From an uncultured Lachnospiraceae bacterium (GTDB taxonomy: Bacteria > Bacillota > Clostridia > Lachnospirales > Lachnospiraceae): a stretch of DNA of 8,404 nt. Made by a program: the position numbers and the translations under genes. Under the pieces are notes generated by a model. The model made no database searches. It saw nothing but the letters and a program-made list of their open reading frames with translations, and was not told the origin of the DNA. The DNA is taken from NCBI GenBank assembly GCA_946627575.1, contig CAMOVS010000036.1, positions 1-8,404 on the forward strand, in the 5' to 3' direction. Shown one piece after another: positions 1 to 5,968 of the stretch. Within the stretch, counting starts at the first letter, position 1, and each line of letters begins with the position of its first letter.

Positions 1-641
1 CTGCCGATCCGGGAGAATTCTCCCAGCACCATGCTTCGTCCTTGTTCTGTTTTGTACCAGCTGTCCGGTCCGATTCCATCGACAGTCACCGGGTGCATGA
101 TCAGTTCTGTCTCCGGGAAGACCATGGAATAATACATATAGCAGCGTCTGGCGTGGTGGGCTTTGCAGCAGATGATGGCCCGGGATGGGATCCCCGCTTT
201 GATCCTCTTTTCCTGCGCCTTCTTATCTGCCGCTTCCATGTCCCTGATATGCGAGAAATCTCTGGCGACAGAAAGCAGCAGCTTCCGGCTTTTTTCTGCA
301 TTTTCCAGTGTGTATGTTGCCTCCCGCTCCTTGAGGATGGCTTCTGCCGGTACGCCGTTGGCCACTAGGACCGCTTCAAGGAAATCCGCTTCACAGCTGA
401 AGTCCTGTCCGTAGCGGTCGCCGCCCTTCTTTACTCCCCGGAATCCCCCCTCCAGCTTAGTAAAACCTCCGGAGGGCAGGAGGAGCGGAGCCCATCCCTC
501 CCGGTAAAGCCGGGCTGCCTCTTCGGTATGCTCCGGTCTGGCACAGCCCGGTATGAAGATCATATCAGCCTTTGCTAAAGGATCTTCCAGAAATACATAG
601 TCCGTGATCTCTTTAATCTGATGCGGATCCATCCTGTACAT
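1..641 (-). CDS. DUF218 (YdcF/SanA/ElyC-like) family protein, C-terminus cut by window edge
   Basis: An open frame runs from ATG at 641 to the left edge without a stop, giving 213 complete codons. The N-terminal half carries the usual DUF218 pattern: a hydrophobic strand then PGC (DMIFIPGCARPEHTEEAARL, residues 26-45), then LYREGWAPLLLPSGG (45-59) and a Glu-Ala pair with a NGVP-x-EAI-x-ER segment (84-107) leading into TLENAEKSRKLL (111-122). A second core strand, AIICCKAHHARR (155-166), matches the family's I-x-T-x-x-x-H-x-x-R region. Known members are envelope-associated proteins of poorly defined biochemistry; no signal peptide or membrane segment is visible here, so this is probably a cytoplasmic type. 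ATG 641 is preferred to ATG 632 because AGAGG lies 8 nt before it. The gene overlaps the end of the YihY-type gene by 29 nt, so the two are probably translationally coupled. Function is not predictable beyond the family. Confidence 0.85.
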   Translation of the reverse strand, partial: MYRMDPHQIKEITDYVFLEDPLAKADMIFIPGCARPEHTEEAARLYREGWAPLLLPSGGFTKLEGGFRGVKKGGDRYGQDFSCEADFLEAVLVANGVPAEAILKEREATYTLENAEKSRKLLLSVARDFSHIRDMEAADKKAQEKRIKAGIPSRAIICCKAHHARRCYMYYSMVFPETELIMHPVTVDGIGPDSWYKTEQGRSMVLGEFSRIG

Positions 642-1716
642 AGTTCTTGCCTCTCTGCCCGTAACCATCATTTTCTATGGCATCTGCATGATGGTCTTCA
701 TATTCATCTTTATCAATATAATCCTCAAAGTTCCGATCGAATTCCCCGGCTGTTCCTCCTTTGCGGAAGATATTAAAGAATTTCCTTTTCCGGGTCTGGT
801 AGGTAAAGGCCCAGAGTTCTTTCTCCCGCATTCTCCTCTGTCTTTCCCATCTGGGCCGCAAAACAGAGATCAGCCTGTGATAATTCTGTCTGTTCTCCAG
901 GAAATAATTGATCTCAGCGCCATAGAAAACCATAGACATACACCAATAAAGCCAAAGCAGGAGGAGCATAATGCCGGCCATGCTGCCATAGAGATAATTA
1001 AAACTTGTAAAACATTGTACGAATAGCGAAAAGGCCCAGGAGATCACCATCCAGCCGCAGCTTGTTATGAATGCCCCCGGAAACTGGGCCAGGAAAAAAC
1101 TCCTGCGCTTGGGTATGAACTGGTAGATCAGCATGAATAACACCGTCATGATGATCATGGTATAGATCAATCTGAGGGAAAGCACTTCCGACAGGATATG
1201 CTGGAGCTCCGGGATATTCTGCACCAGCCGGTTCTTAATGGTAGATCCGAAGACCCAGACCACCAGCATCAGAATAATCAGGAGTCCGAAAATCAGAGTA
1301 TAAAAGACGCCAAGCAGCCTCAGAACCAGGTAATTACGCCTTTCTTCAATATCATAGACAGAATTCAAACCTATGATAATGGTATAAGCTCCCTTGGAGG
1401 AGGTCCAGAGAGCAGTGATAATGGATACGATCGAAACGGTAGCGTTCGTCTTTGCGTAGATCTCACGAATGATCCCCCGAACAAAAGAGCTGTTCTCGAA
1501 ACTCAAGGCCCGCTCTACCACTACAACCAGATCTTCCATGGTAAAATAATGAATGTGCCGGGTCAGGGTAAAAAAGAAAATCATAAAGGGGAAGAAAGAA
1601 AGAATCGTAAAGAAAGCCGCCATGGCACCAAAGGGGCCCACATGATCGTTCATACACTTGCTGATAAAATCCCATATGGTCTCGCTCAGGATCTTGAATG
1701 CTGTCTTTTTCTTCAT
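613..1716 (-). CDS. YihY/virulence factor BrkB family integral membrane protein
   Basis: A 367-residue inner-membrane protein with about six membrane segments, near residues 31-52, 92-115, 133-158, 180-201, 210-235 and 243-268. Two family signatures are clear: ITALWTSSKGAYTIIIGLN (100-118) and the last-helix motif YGSMAGIMLLLLWLYWCM (243-260) followed by FYGAEINYFLEN. These match the YihY/BrkB (formerly mis-called RNase BN) family, whose molecular role is unsettled. After the last helix there is a basic stretch (about 288-320) and an unusually acidic, Asp/Glu/His-rich tail (328-367), which should be cytoplasmic. The start at 1716 is chosen over the upstream ATG at 1767 because GGAGG sits 7 nt before it and the N-terminus MKKKTAFK fits the family. 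The downstream DUF218 gene overlaps its stop. No convincing dedicated promoter is seen between it and the 6S RNA terminator. Confidence 0.9.
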   Translation of the reverse strand: MKKKTAFKILSETIWDFISKCMNDHVGPFGAMAAFFTILSFFPFMIFFFTLTRHIHYFTMEDLVVVVERALSFENSSFVRGIIREIYAKTNATVSIVSIITALWTSSKGAYTIIIGLNSVYDIEERRNYLVLRLLGVFYTLIFGLLIILMLVVWVFGSTIKNRLVQNIPELQHILSEVLSLRLIYTMIIMTVLFMLIYQFIPKRRSFFLAQFPGAFITSCGWMVISWAFSLFVQCFTSFNYLYGSMAGIMLLLLWLYWCMSMVFYGAEINYFLENRQNYHRLISVLRPRWERQRRMREKELWAFTYQTRKRKFFNIFRKGGTAGEFDRNFEDYIDKDEYEDHHADAIENDGYGQRGKNYVQDGSASD

Positions 1717-1810
1717 CCGGCTCCCTCCATATTCCAAAAGCGAAAGCTTTCTTCCTTCTGATTGCAAGCCCTGATCTTGCCGATCTCTTCGATCCGTTCA
1801 AGAGCCCCGC

Positions 1811-1843
1811 AAAAAGAAACCGCCTCATATTCTTATGAGGCGG
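1811..1843 (-). terminator. Intrinsic terminator of the 6S-like RNA gene
   Basis: On the minus strand a perfect 9-bp stem (CCGCCTCAT / ATGAGGCGG, 1835-1843 with 1820-1828) with a 6-nt loop is followed at once by TTTCTTTTT (1819-1811). There is no T-tract on the plus strand, so it works for minus-strand transcripts. It lies 14 nt beyond the closing helix of the 6S-like RNA and about 95 nt before the YihY start, so it separates these units. Confidence 0.85.
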
Positions 1844-1856
1844 TGATATTATCGCT

Positions 1857-2034
1857 GCCCAAAATGCCGTGTCCTGCAATTTTGATTCCTAGCCTCAGCC
1901 AGGTGGGCAACTACAATCATATCTCTGACGTCCTCCGAAAGAAATAAGGCTTGCCATTAACATAATAATATCAGTTTCCCTAAATCAAAGATGTAGGTTC
2001 AAAATAGCAGGGGTTCTCGAACATTCCAGGCTGT
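1857..2034 (-). ncRNA. ssrS: 6S RNA (SsrS-like), RNA polymerase-binding regulatory RNA
   Basis: There is no plausible reading frame, but the minus-strand transcript folds as a long rod with a central bubble, the hallmark of 6S RNA. The closing stem pairs GCCTGGAATG (2031-2022) with CATTTTGGGC (1866-1857, three G-U pairs), then CCTGC (2011-2007) with GCAGG (1877-1873), TTTTGA (2004-1999) with TCAAAA (1885-1880) and CCTA (1997-1994) with TAGG (1891-1888). A bubble follows with 13 nt on each side (1993-1981 and 1904-1892). Its 3' side can form the small CCT/AGG hairpin often seen in 6S RNAs. The apical arm begins with GGGAAACT (1980-1973) against AGTTGCCC (1912-1905). A good promoter precedes it and a terminator follows. 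By family, 6S RNA mimics an open promoter and binds the housekeeping holoenzyme. The identity rests on architecture rather than a database match; the exact ends are approximate. Confidence 0.75.
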
Positions 2035-2044
2035 TGATACCTAT

Positions 2045-2073
2045 ACTATAGCGTAATGTAAAGGTTTTTTCAA
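2045..2073 (-). promoter_or_regulatory. Sigma-A-type promoter of the 6S-like RNA
   Basis: On the minus strand the -35 box TTGAAA (2073-2068) is separated by exactly 17 nt from the -10 box TATAGT (2050-2045). A start at A2038, 7 nt downstream, would give a primary transcript of about 228 nt ending in the terminator T-tract. The boxes lie only about 45 nt beyond the stop of the DUF5662 gene, which has no obvious terminator of its own. Confidence 0.75.
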
Positions 2074-2115
2074 TAGTGAATATGTAACAAATCACGCGTC
2101 TATCCGCGGCCTTCC

Positions 2116-2724
2116 TCAATCCAGATAAAGCCGGCCGTCTACCACATGATAGTCTCTGTTGGGATGCTTCAGAAGCCGTTTCCTCATATACTGAACCATG
2201 TAATCCTCCCCCTTTTCACTGAGCATGGTCAGCAGGTAGCGGGTCAGATACTCGGTTTCGGGATCGATCTTCATGATAGGAAGTCCTCTCATGTAGTATT
2301 CCAGAGGATGCCGGTCCGTATAATTCTCCTTCTGGTAATTCTTGCTGGCGCAGATCCGGTCAATGACCATCTCGGCCACATATCTCTTGAACATCTTCAT
2401 CCCGATCATCTGCCCGTTGGTCTCCCCCTGGGGCGGCTCTTCCTTTTTCTGAACACTATAATCGATCCAGTATTCAAAATGATGACGATTCCTTCCTTTA
2501 TGGTGAAGCCAGGCAGGAGAAACCGTATTCTTCTCTTTCTCCGCATTGATGGGACTCCGGTTGCCCTGATAGTATTTCACGCCGGGCAGGAACTCCACGG
2601 GATTGTATTTGGACAGGTCATGAAGGAGACCCTGTTTATAAAGGCCTACCCGGAAGCACATCTCCATAACCATGAGCTTATGCCGGGTAATCGTACAGAA
2701 ATGTCCTTTTAATTTCTCTAACAT
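2116..2724 (-). CDS. DUF5662 family protein (possible HD-like metal-binding fold)
   Basis: A 202-residue soluble protein of the DUF5662 family, common in clostridia and of unknown function. It has several conserved-looking His/Asp positions: H15 (TRHKLMV), H35-D36 in LLHDLSKY, H74-H75 and H81-H82 in AWLHHKGRNRHHFEYW, and D122 in MVIDRICASKNY. This H...HD...HH...D order resembles the metal-binding layout of HD-domain phosphohydrolases, but that is my inference. No signal peptide or membrane helix is seen. The start at 2724 is firm: AAGGAG lies 7 nt upstream, inside the last codons of the glycosyltransferase gene, whose stop is only 4 nt away, so the two are cotranscribed and probably coupled. 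Members are sometimes loosely annotated as catalase; nothing here supports that. Confidence 0.85.
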   Translation of the reverse strand: MLEKLKGHFCTITRHKLMVMEMCFRVGLYKQGLLHDLSKYNPVEFLPGVKYYQGNRSPINAEKEKNTVSPAWLHHKGRNRHHFEYWIDYSVQKKEEPPQGETNGQMIGMKMFKRYVAEMVIDRICASKNYQKENYTDRHPLEYYMRGLPIMKIDPETEYLTRYLLTMLSEKGEDYMVQYMRKRLLKHPNRDYHVVDGRLYLD

Positions 2725-2728
2725 TTAT

Positions 2729-3721
2729 TTACTCCTTACATTGCTGGGTGTTATCTCCTTCTTTGCCATCCACAGAAGCATCCCCCTCCAGATTGGCCGT
2801 TGTCCGAACCAGATAGACCGGACGGTCGCGGACCTCCCTGACTATCAGGGACAGGTACTCGCCGATGATGCCGAGAAGGAAAAACAGCACTGCGAACAGA
2901 AAGCAAATCATGACGATCAGGGTGGAATAGCCGCTGGGCGCCCCGTGCACCGTTTTCATATAGATAGAATAAGCTATCATAAGAATACATACCAGGCCGG
3001 CTGCCGTTCCGCAAAACAAAGAGATCTTCAGCGGCAGGTCGGAATAGCTTACGAACGCCTGAACCGAAAAATGAAAAAGCCGTCTCAGACTGTATTTGCT
3101 CTTCCCCGCTGCCCGTTCATTGGCTTCGTAGGCTATGCTGGTCTTGCGAAATCCAATATCCTGAATATAGGCCCGAAGAAAACGGGAAGATTCGCGGAAA
3201 TGTTCCCTGAGTACTTTGGCCGGCGCCTGTGAGAAAGCAAAAAAGTCCGAAGCGTTCTCATCAAAACGGACATCTGATATCCGGTTCAGAATCTTATAAA
3301 AAAGAGAGGAGGCTGCATTTTTGAGGATTCCGGCCTGCTTATTCCCGGTCCGTATCATGGTAATCACCTCATAGCCCTCCTCCAAAGCCGCCACAATGTC
3401 CGGAATACAGTCGGGCGGATGCTGGAGATCGGCGTCCATGCAGACGAAGGCGTCACCGGAAGCATAATCAATCCCGGCAATCATCGCCGCCTCATGACCA
3501 TAATTTCTGGAAAAATGAATCAGCTTGATCCGCCGGTCTTCCAGGGCCATCCTGGAAAGTATGCCCGGAGAAGCATCGCGGCTGCCATCGTTGACAAAGA
3601 TAAGTTCCCAGCTGCAGGGCAGACCCTCCAATACAGGCAGTGTCTTCTCTCGGAAAAGATCCAGGACAGCTTCTTCATTATAGACTGATACTATGACCGA
3701 TAACAGGCTGATCTGCCCCAT
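2729..3721 (-). CDS. Family 2 glycosyltransferase, GtrB/DPM1-like (polyprenyl-phosphate sugar transferase type)
   Basis: A 330-residue protein with an N-terminal GT-A catalytic domain and two C-terminal membrane helices. Seen in order: LLSVIVSVYNEEAVL (6-20), the nucleotide-binding Asp in FVNDGSRD (42-49), the metal-binding D-x-D in CMDADLQHPPD (94-104), and ERAAGKSKYSLRRLFHFSVQ (202-221), which matches the acceptor-loop region of dolichyl/undecaprenyl-phosphate sugar transferases. Membrane helices lie near 231-256 and 267-293. Such enzymes transfer glucose, mannose or a related sugar from a nucleotide sugar to undecaprenyl phosphate on the cytoplasmic face; donor and final glycan cannot be read from the sequence. 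The start at 3721 has GGAGG 10 nt upstream; the ATG at 3754 would add 11 residues but has a poor ribosome site. No flippase (GtrA) or GtrC-like partner lies nearby; the partner is the DUF5662 gene. Confidence 0.9.
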   Translation of the reverse strand: MGQISLLSVIVSVYNEEAVLDLFREKTLPVLEGLPCSWELIFVNDGSRDASPGILSRMALEDRRIKLIHFSRNYGHEAAMIAGIDYASGDAFVCMDADLQHPPDCIPDIVAALEEGYEVITMIRTGNKQAGILKNAASSLFYKILNRISDVRFDENASDFFAFSQAPAKVLREHFRESSRFLRAYIQDIGFRKTSIAYEANERAAGKSKYSLRRLFHFSVQAFVSYSDLPLKISLFCGTAAGLVCILMIAYSIYMKTVHGAPSGYSTLIVMICFLFAVLFFLLGIIGEYLSLIVREVRDRPVYLVRTTANLEGDASVDGKEGDNTQQCKE

Positions 3722-3766
3722 TTTCCATCTACCTCCGGTTTCTGCGTCTTCCATTCAGATATCACC

Positions 3767-3795
3767 ATTATACATGGTCATCTAAAAAATGAAAA
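3767..3795 (-). promoter_or_regulatory. Predicted sigma-A promoter for the glycosyltransferase-DUF5662 operon
   Basis: On the minus strand a perfect -10 box TATAAT (3772-3767) follows a weaker -35 box TTTTCA (3795-3790) by 17 nt. A start near 3760 leaves a short 5' leader of about 40 nt containing the GGAGG site. The -35 box lies only 3 nt from the -35 box of the divergent que promoter. Confidence 0.6.
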
Positions 3796-3798
3796 GCC

Positions 3799-3827
3799 TT
3801 TACAAATCATTGACCTCATGTTACATT
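3799..3827 (+). promoter_or_regulatory. Predicted promoter of the queD-queE-folE-queC operon
   Basis: TTTACA (3799-3804), a 17-nt spacer and TACATT (3822-3827) form a plausible but non-ideal sigma-A promoter. Transcription would start at about 3833-3835, right at the first stem of the preQ1-type aptamer, which supports the assignment. The -10 box is imperfect (4 of 6), so the exact start is uncertain. Confidence 0.5.
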
Positions 3828-3834
3828 ATCTGAC

Positions 3835-3878
3835 AGACAGTTCGTTAGTGCCATCCTGTCTTTAAACAAAACCAGGAC
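3835..3878 (+). promoter_or_regulatory. Candidate preQ1-I riboswitch aptamer
   Basis: The sequence can form an H-type pseudoknot like class I preQ1 aptamers. Stem P1 is AGACAG (3835-3840) with CTGTCT (3856-3861). The loop begins TTCG and ends in a C (3855) directly before the 3' strand of P1, the place of the ligand-pairing cytosine in known members. The A-rich tail TTAAACAAAACCAGG (3862-3876) is nearly the same as the tail I recall for the well-studied Thermoanaerobacter tengcongensis aptamer (TTAACAAAACAAGG). Its C residues and GG can pair back into the loop as P2. The 15-nt loop is a few nt longer than in the classic examples. The position, at the predicted transcript start of a preQ0 operon, fits strongly. 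Ligand binding would be expected to lower que expression. Confidence 0.65.
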
Positions 3879-3884
3879 TCCTTA

Positions 3885-3967
3885 TAGCATGGATTGCCTT
3901 TCGCGAAAGCGGAATCTTTCCATGATCTGCTATCTGCCGGTATCGATTCATTCTTTTCGATGCCAGC
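3885..3967 (+). promoter_or_regulatory. Unassigned structured leader segment: two hairpins between aptamer and terminator
   Basis: Hairpin 1 pairs TAGC and ATGGA (3885-3893) with TCCAT and GCTA (3919-3923, 3929-3932, a 5-nt bulge between) and encloses a compact CTTTCGCGAAAG helix (3898-3909). Hairpin 2 pairs GGTATCGA (3939-3946) with TCGATGCC (3957-3964) plus a flanking GC/GC. Neither is part of the usual class I preQ1 riboswitch, where the expression platform follows directly. A 29-codon ORF starting at ATG 3889 also crosses this segment but has only a weak, distant AGGA upstream. I cannot assign a function. Confidence 0.4.
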
Positions 3968-3994
3968 TTTTCGTGTAGTTTTATTGCAGAATTC

Positions 3995-4046
3995 CGGAGT
4001 TGTGGGTAGTGTCCCGGATGGGACACTTGCTGCAGCTCTGTTTTTT
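3995..4046 (+). terminator. Leader terminator directly before queD (likely riboswitch expression platform)
   Basis: A 9-bp outer stem CGGAGTTGT / GCAGCTCTG (3995-4003 with 4032-4040, three G-U pairs) encloses a perfect 7-bp hairpin GTGTCCC GGAT GGGACAC (4009-4026). It is followed immediately by TTTTTT (4041-4046). The T-tract ends 12 nt before the queD start, so transcripts that stop here never reach the operon. The 5' strand GGAGTT (3996-4001) can instead pair with GACTCC (3876-3881) at the 3' edge of the aptamer, a possible antiterminator. That link is inferred. Confidence 0.75.
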
Positions 4047-4058
4047 ATGGTGATTATT

Positions 4059-4478
4059 ATGTTTATGCTGAATACGGAACACAGTTTTGACGCTGCCCAT
4101 TTTCTAAAAGGCTACGAAGGCAAATGCAGCAATATTCACGGCCACCGTTGGAAGGTCGTAGCCCGGGCCGCTTCCCCCGATCTTAACGCCTCCGGCCAGA
4201 CCCGGGGCATGATCATGGACTTTGGCGAGTTTAAGGCGATCCTGCGGGAGCTGGTACAGACTTTCGACCATACCCTGATCGTGGAGAAGGGTTCGCTTAA
4301 AGAAACTACCATGGCTGCCCTGCATGAAGAAGGATTCTCTGTAACGGAGGTTCCCTTCCGCCCCACCGCAGAGGAACTGGCCCGGTATTTCTTTGAAGCT
4401 CTTCAGGAGAGAGCCTGCCCTGTATGTGAAGTTGCCGTTTACGAGACTCCTGTCAATTGCGCGATCTATAGCTGCTGA
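4059..4478 (+). CDS. queD: 6-carboxy-5,6,7,8-tetrahydropterin synthase QueD
   Basis: A 139-residue T-fold enzyme that converts 7,8-dihydroneopterin triphosphate to 6-carboxytetrahydropterin, the second step of preQ0 synthesis, in the cytoplasm. Zinc ligands H14 (FDAAHFL), H27 and H29 and catalytic C23 (GKCSNIHGHRW) are all present. So are D54 in MDFGEFK, the D70-H71 pair in TFDHTL and E129 in VYETP. The length is normal for QueD. The frame stays open upstream to a TTG at 3894, but that stretch is the structured leader and terminator and encodes no family-like residues. ATG 4059 (MFMLNTEHSF) matches the usual QueD N-terminus and has GGTGA 5 nt upstream, a mediocre site. ATG 4065 is a close alternative. 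First gene of the operon; queE follows after 72 nt. Confidence 0.95.
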   Translation: MFMLNTEHSFDAAHFLKGYEGKCSNIHGHRWKVVARAASPDLNASGQTRGMIMDFGEFKAILRELVQTFDHTLIVEKGSLKETTMAALHEEGFSVTEVPFRPTAEELARYFFEALQERACPVCEVAVYETPVNCAIYSC

Positions 4479-4519
4479 CCTGCTGACCGGTCAGCCCAAG
4501 GCGAATGGTCAGGCTGACG
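4474..4519 (+). repeat. Palindrome and repeats in the queD-queE spacer
   Basis: GCTGACC occurs directly repeated at 4474-4480 (overlapping the queD stop) and 4482-4488. The second copy is followed without a gap by its complement GGTCAGC (4489-4495), making a perfect 14-bp palindrome. A further GGTCAGGCTGAC lies at 4508-4519. There is no T-tract, so this is not a terminator. It could set RNA processing or the stability or translation ratio of queD and queE. Confidence 0.5.
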
Positions 4520-4550
4520 GAAAATTGACATTTTAACTATGGAAGATATA

Positions 4551-5234
4551 ATGAGTACATCAAATAACGATATTCTTTATCCGGTTGCCGAATACTTTAT
4601 CAGCATCAATGGCGAAGGTCCGGCTTCCGGTTATCTGGCGGCTTTCATCCGGCTTCGGGGCTGCAATCTTCATTGCAATTATTGTGACACCCGCTGGGCA
4701 TGCCTGGAGGATTGTCCGGTGACCATGATGAGCGGTCAGGAGATCCTGAACCGGATTCTGGCAGATGGCATCGAAAGAGCAACCATCACAGGGGGGGAAC
4801 CCCTCCTGGCAGATGGCATCGGACCATTGATCGAACTTCTGGGAAGCCGGGGGATCCATGTAGAGATCGAGACCAACGGAAGCGTCTCCATACTCCCCTT
4901 CTGCAATCTGAAGTACAGGCCTGCCTTTACCCTGGATTACAAATGCCCCGGCAGCGGTATGGAAAAATACATGCTGACGGACAACTATCAGCATCTGGGA
5001 TCCCGGGACTGCCTTAAGTTCGTAGTAAGCAGCCGGGAAGATCTGGATCAGGCCTCAGAAATAATCCGTACTTTTCATCTGGATCAGAAATGCGGCCTCT
5101 ATCTGAGTCCTGTCTTCGGCAGGATCCATCCCAAAGAAATCGTTGAATATATGAAACTGCACCATTGGAATACCGTCAGGCTGCAGCTTCAGCTGCACAA
5201 ATTCATCTGGCCGCCGGATATGCGAGGCGTATAG
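4551..5234 (+). CDS. queE: 7-carboxy-7-deazaguanine synthase QueE (radical SAM)
   Basis: A 227-residue radical SAM enzyme that rearranges 6-carboxytetrahydropterin to 7-carboxy-7-deazaguanine. The 4Fe-4S cluster motif is C38-x3-C42-x2-C45 in [12 protein letters not shown]. The GGEP motif is at 81-84 and ETNGS at 107-111, and the N-terminal [13 protein letters not shown] (15-27) is typical of QueE. The C-terminal [12 protein letters not shown] (211-222) also fits. The enzyme is of the short QueE type. Start 4551 is preferred to ATG 4539 because GGAAG lies 5 nt before it, while the earlier ATG has no ribosome site at a usable distance; the difference is 4 residues. It lies between queD and folE with a 74-nt gap to folE. 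Confidence 0.95.
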   Translation: MSTSNNDILYPVAEYFISINGEGPASGYLAAFIRLRGCNLHCNYCDTRWACLEDCPVTMMSGQEILNRILADGIERATITGGEPLLADGIGPLIELLGSRGIHVEIETNGSVSILPFCNLKYRPAFTLDYKCPGSGMEKYMLTDNYQHLGSRDCLKFVVSSREDLDQASEIIRTFHLDQKCGLYLSPVFGRIHPKEIVEYMKLHHWNTVRLQLQLHKFIWPPDMRGV

Positions 5235-5308
5235 AGAGCCGCTTATCTTCGGATTTGCCGGTAATGCGACTGAACAAATGGAATTCGATGAGAAAGAGAA
5301 GTGATAAC

Positions 5309-5896
5309 ATGGCCATAGATAAAGAAGCCATCAAAAAACATATAAGAGGAATCCTCATAGCTCTCGGGGATGATCCCGACCGGGAAGGTCTTCGGGAAAC
5401 TCCGGATCGTGTTGCCCGGATGTATGAAGAAGTATTTGAGGGAATGAATTATTCCAATGACGAGATCGCTTCCATGTTCTCCAAATCATTTCAGGAGGAT
5501 CTTTCTCTTGAAGAAGGAAGCAAGGACATGGTGTTGGTCAAGGATATCGAGATCTTCAGCTATTGCGAGCACCATATGGCCCTCATGTATGACATGAAGG
5601 CATCCGTTGCCTACATCCCGGGCAGCAAGGTGCTCGGTCTTTCCAAGATCGCCAGAATCTGTGACATGGCAGCCCGCCGCCTTCAGCTCCAGGAGCGGCT
5701 GGGGTCGGATATCGCAGAGATTATACAGAAGGCAGCAGGAACCGAGGATGTGGCGGTACTGATCAAAGGAACCCATAGCTGCATGACAGCCCGCGGCATC
5801 CGTAAAGGATCTGCCGAGACCGTCAGCACCACGTTCAGAGGGTCTTTTGAATCCGACGGTGATATGCGCCAACAGTTTTTCTCCATGCTAGGCTGA
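5309..5896 (+). CDS. folE: GTP cyclohydrolase I FolE
   Basis: A 195-residue enzyme that opens GTP and forms 7,8-dihydroneopterin triphosphate, the entry to folate and to preQ0 and here the direct substrate supplier of QueD. The zinc ligands are C86 and H89 in FSYCEHHM and C158 in THSCMTARG. The family segments [22 protein letters not shown] (20-41, seen as two blocks) and [14 protein letters not shown] (167-180) are intact. QueF, a distant homologue, is ruled out because these zinc ligands and the FolE core are present. The start at 5309 ([10 protein letters not shown]) matches the family; the frame is open to 5165 but that part overlaps queE in another frame. The ribosome site (GAGAAGTG) is weak. 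Cotranscription with queDEC suggests a pathway-dedicated copy, so another folE may serve folate. Confidence 0.95.
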   Translation: MAIDKEAIKKHIRGILIALGDDPDREGLRETPDRVARMYEEVFEGMNYSNDEIASMFSKSFQEDLSLEEGSKDMVLVKDIEIFSYCEHHMALMYDMKASVAYIPGSKVLGLSKIARICDMAARRLQLQERLGSDIAEIIQKAAGTEDVAVLIKGTHSCMTARGIRKGSAETVSTTFRGSFESDGDMRQQFFSMLG

Positions 5897-5908
5897 AGGG
5901 ATGCCACT

Positions 5909-5965
5909 ATGTCAATATCCGAAAAAATATGCGAGTCATCCTATGAGATTGTGATAAGAGGTTGA
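5909..5965 (+). CDS. Possible 18-residue small ORF before queC
   Basis: ATG 5909 has AAGGG 8 nt upstream, and the frame runs 18 codons (MSISEKICESSYEIVIRG) to a TGA that ends 3 nt before the queC ATG. It is in the same frame as queC and contains the queC ribosome site. The peptide has no recognisable motif. Translation here could couple folE and queC translation by ribosome re-initiation, but it may equally be chance. Confidence 0.25.
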   Translation: MSISEKICESSYEIVIRG

Positions 5966-5968
5966 ATC

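Noticed and set aside
1198..1761. 187-codon plus-strand frame opposite the YihY-type gene
   Set aside because: It is antisense to a clear membrane-protein gene, has no ribosome site and no recognisable motif.
1717..1810. Search for a promoter directly before the YihY-type gene
   Set aside because: No -10/-35 pair of acceptable quality was seen after the 6S terminator; the small AAAGC/GCTTT hairpin there has no T-tract.
2146..2712. 188-codon plus-strand frame opposite the DUF5662 gene
   Set aside because: Its length mirrors the real gene on the other strand, and it has no start signal or domain.
3791..3805. TGAAAAGCCTTTACA as a catabolite-responsive (cre) site
   Set aside because: It lacks the central CG and the correct spacing of the cre consensus.
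3894..4058. N-terminal extension of queD from TTG 3894
   Set aside because: The extra 55 codons cover the leader hairpins and the terminator, have no family match, and the QueD N-terminus aligns at 4059.
5165..5308. N-terminal extension of folE by 48 residues
   Set aside because: It overlaps the end of queE in another frame, lacks a ribosome site and is not FolE-like; 195 residues is the usual FolE length.
5309..5896. folE gene as queF
   Set aside because: QueF is homologous to FolE, but the zinc ligands C86, H89 and C158 and the GTP cyclohydrolase core are intact.
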